Below are positions 6,512 through 6,564 of a stretch of 6,564 nt of DNA, one piece after another (the first letter of the stretch is position 1; each line of letters starts with the position of its first letter). The translations under genes were made by a program, and so were the position numbers. The DNA comes from Planctomycetaceae bacterium (lineage in GTDB: Bacteria; Planctomycetota; Planctomycetia; Planctomycetales; Planctomycetaceae), in contig CANJZR010000225.1 of NCBI GenBank assembly GCA_947479075.1, forward strand, positions 1 through 6,564, read 5' to 3'. Below the pieces are notes generated by a model, which saw only the letters and a program-made list of their open reading frames with translations, was not told the DNA's origin and made no database searches.

Positions 6512-6564
6512 ATGGGAACACAGAGACGAGGAGAGTTATGGTGCGGGTATGGGTGAAGAAGAAG

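Overview
The window looks like ordinary bacterial chromosome, moderately GC-rich. Five complete genes all lie on the minus strand, and the tail of a sixth gene may come in convergently on the plus strand at the left edge. No mobile element, CRISPR array, tRNA or rRNA was found. The gene styles suggest a planctomycete or a relative: a secreted SGNH-type sialate O-acetylesterase with the Ala/Lys-rich insert typical of that group, a short aromatic-rich membrane protein, and loose intergenic spacing. This assignment is inference, because no phylogenetic marker was tested.

Layout in the direction of transcription (right to left): (1) holB, the DNA polymerase III delta-prime clamp-loader subunit, 6511-5441. 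(2) A 165-base gap with an imperfect hairpin just past holB and a good sigma70-like promoter (CTGACA-N17-TAACAT) with an AGGAG ribosome site for the next gene. (3) A secreted sialate O-acetylesterase, 5275-3722, followed by a clear Rho-independent terminator at 3630-3661. (4) A 99-residue membrane protein of unknown function, 3481-3182, with a possible structured leader. (5) A short-chain dehydrogenase/reductase, 3074-2301. (6) A 231-base gap with a possible speA promoter. (7) speA, the PLP-dependent biosynthetic arginine decarboxylase, 2069-150. The first 78 bases can be read on the plus strand as the C-terminal end of an unidentified protein.

The genes do not form an obvious pathway. holB serves replication. 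The esterase removes acetyl groups from sugars outside the cytoplasm. The SDR is a cytoplasmic oxidoreductase of unknown substrate. SpeA makes agmatine for polyamine synthesis, and no agmatine-processing gene is visible nearby. The terminator and the separate promoters suggest at least three transcription units: holB, the esterase, and membrane protein/SDR/speA in one or more units. I did not find a convincing new biological system. The points most worth a second look are the regulatory structures between genes, the altered P-loop of HolB, and the unknown membrane protein.
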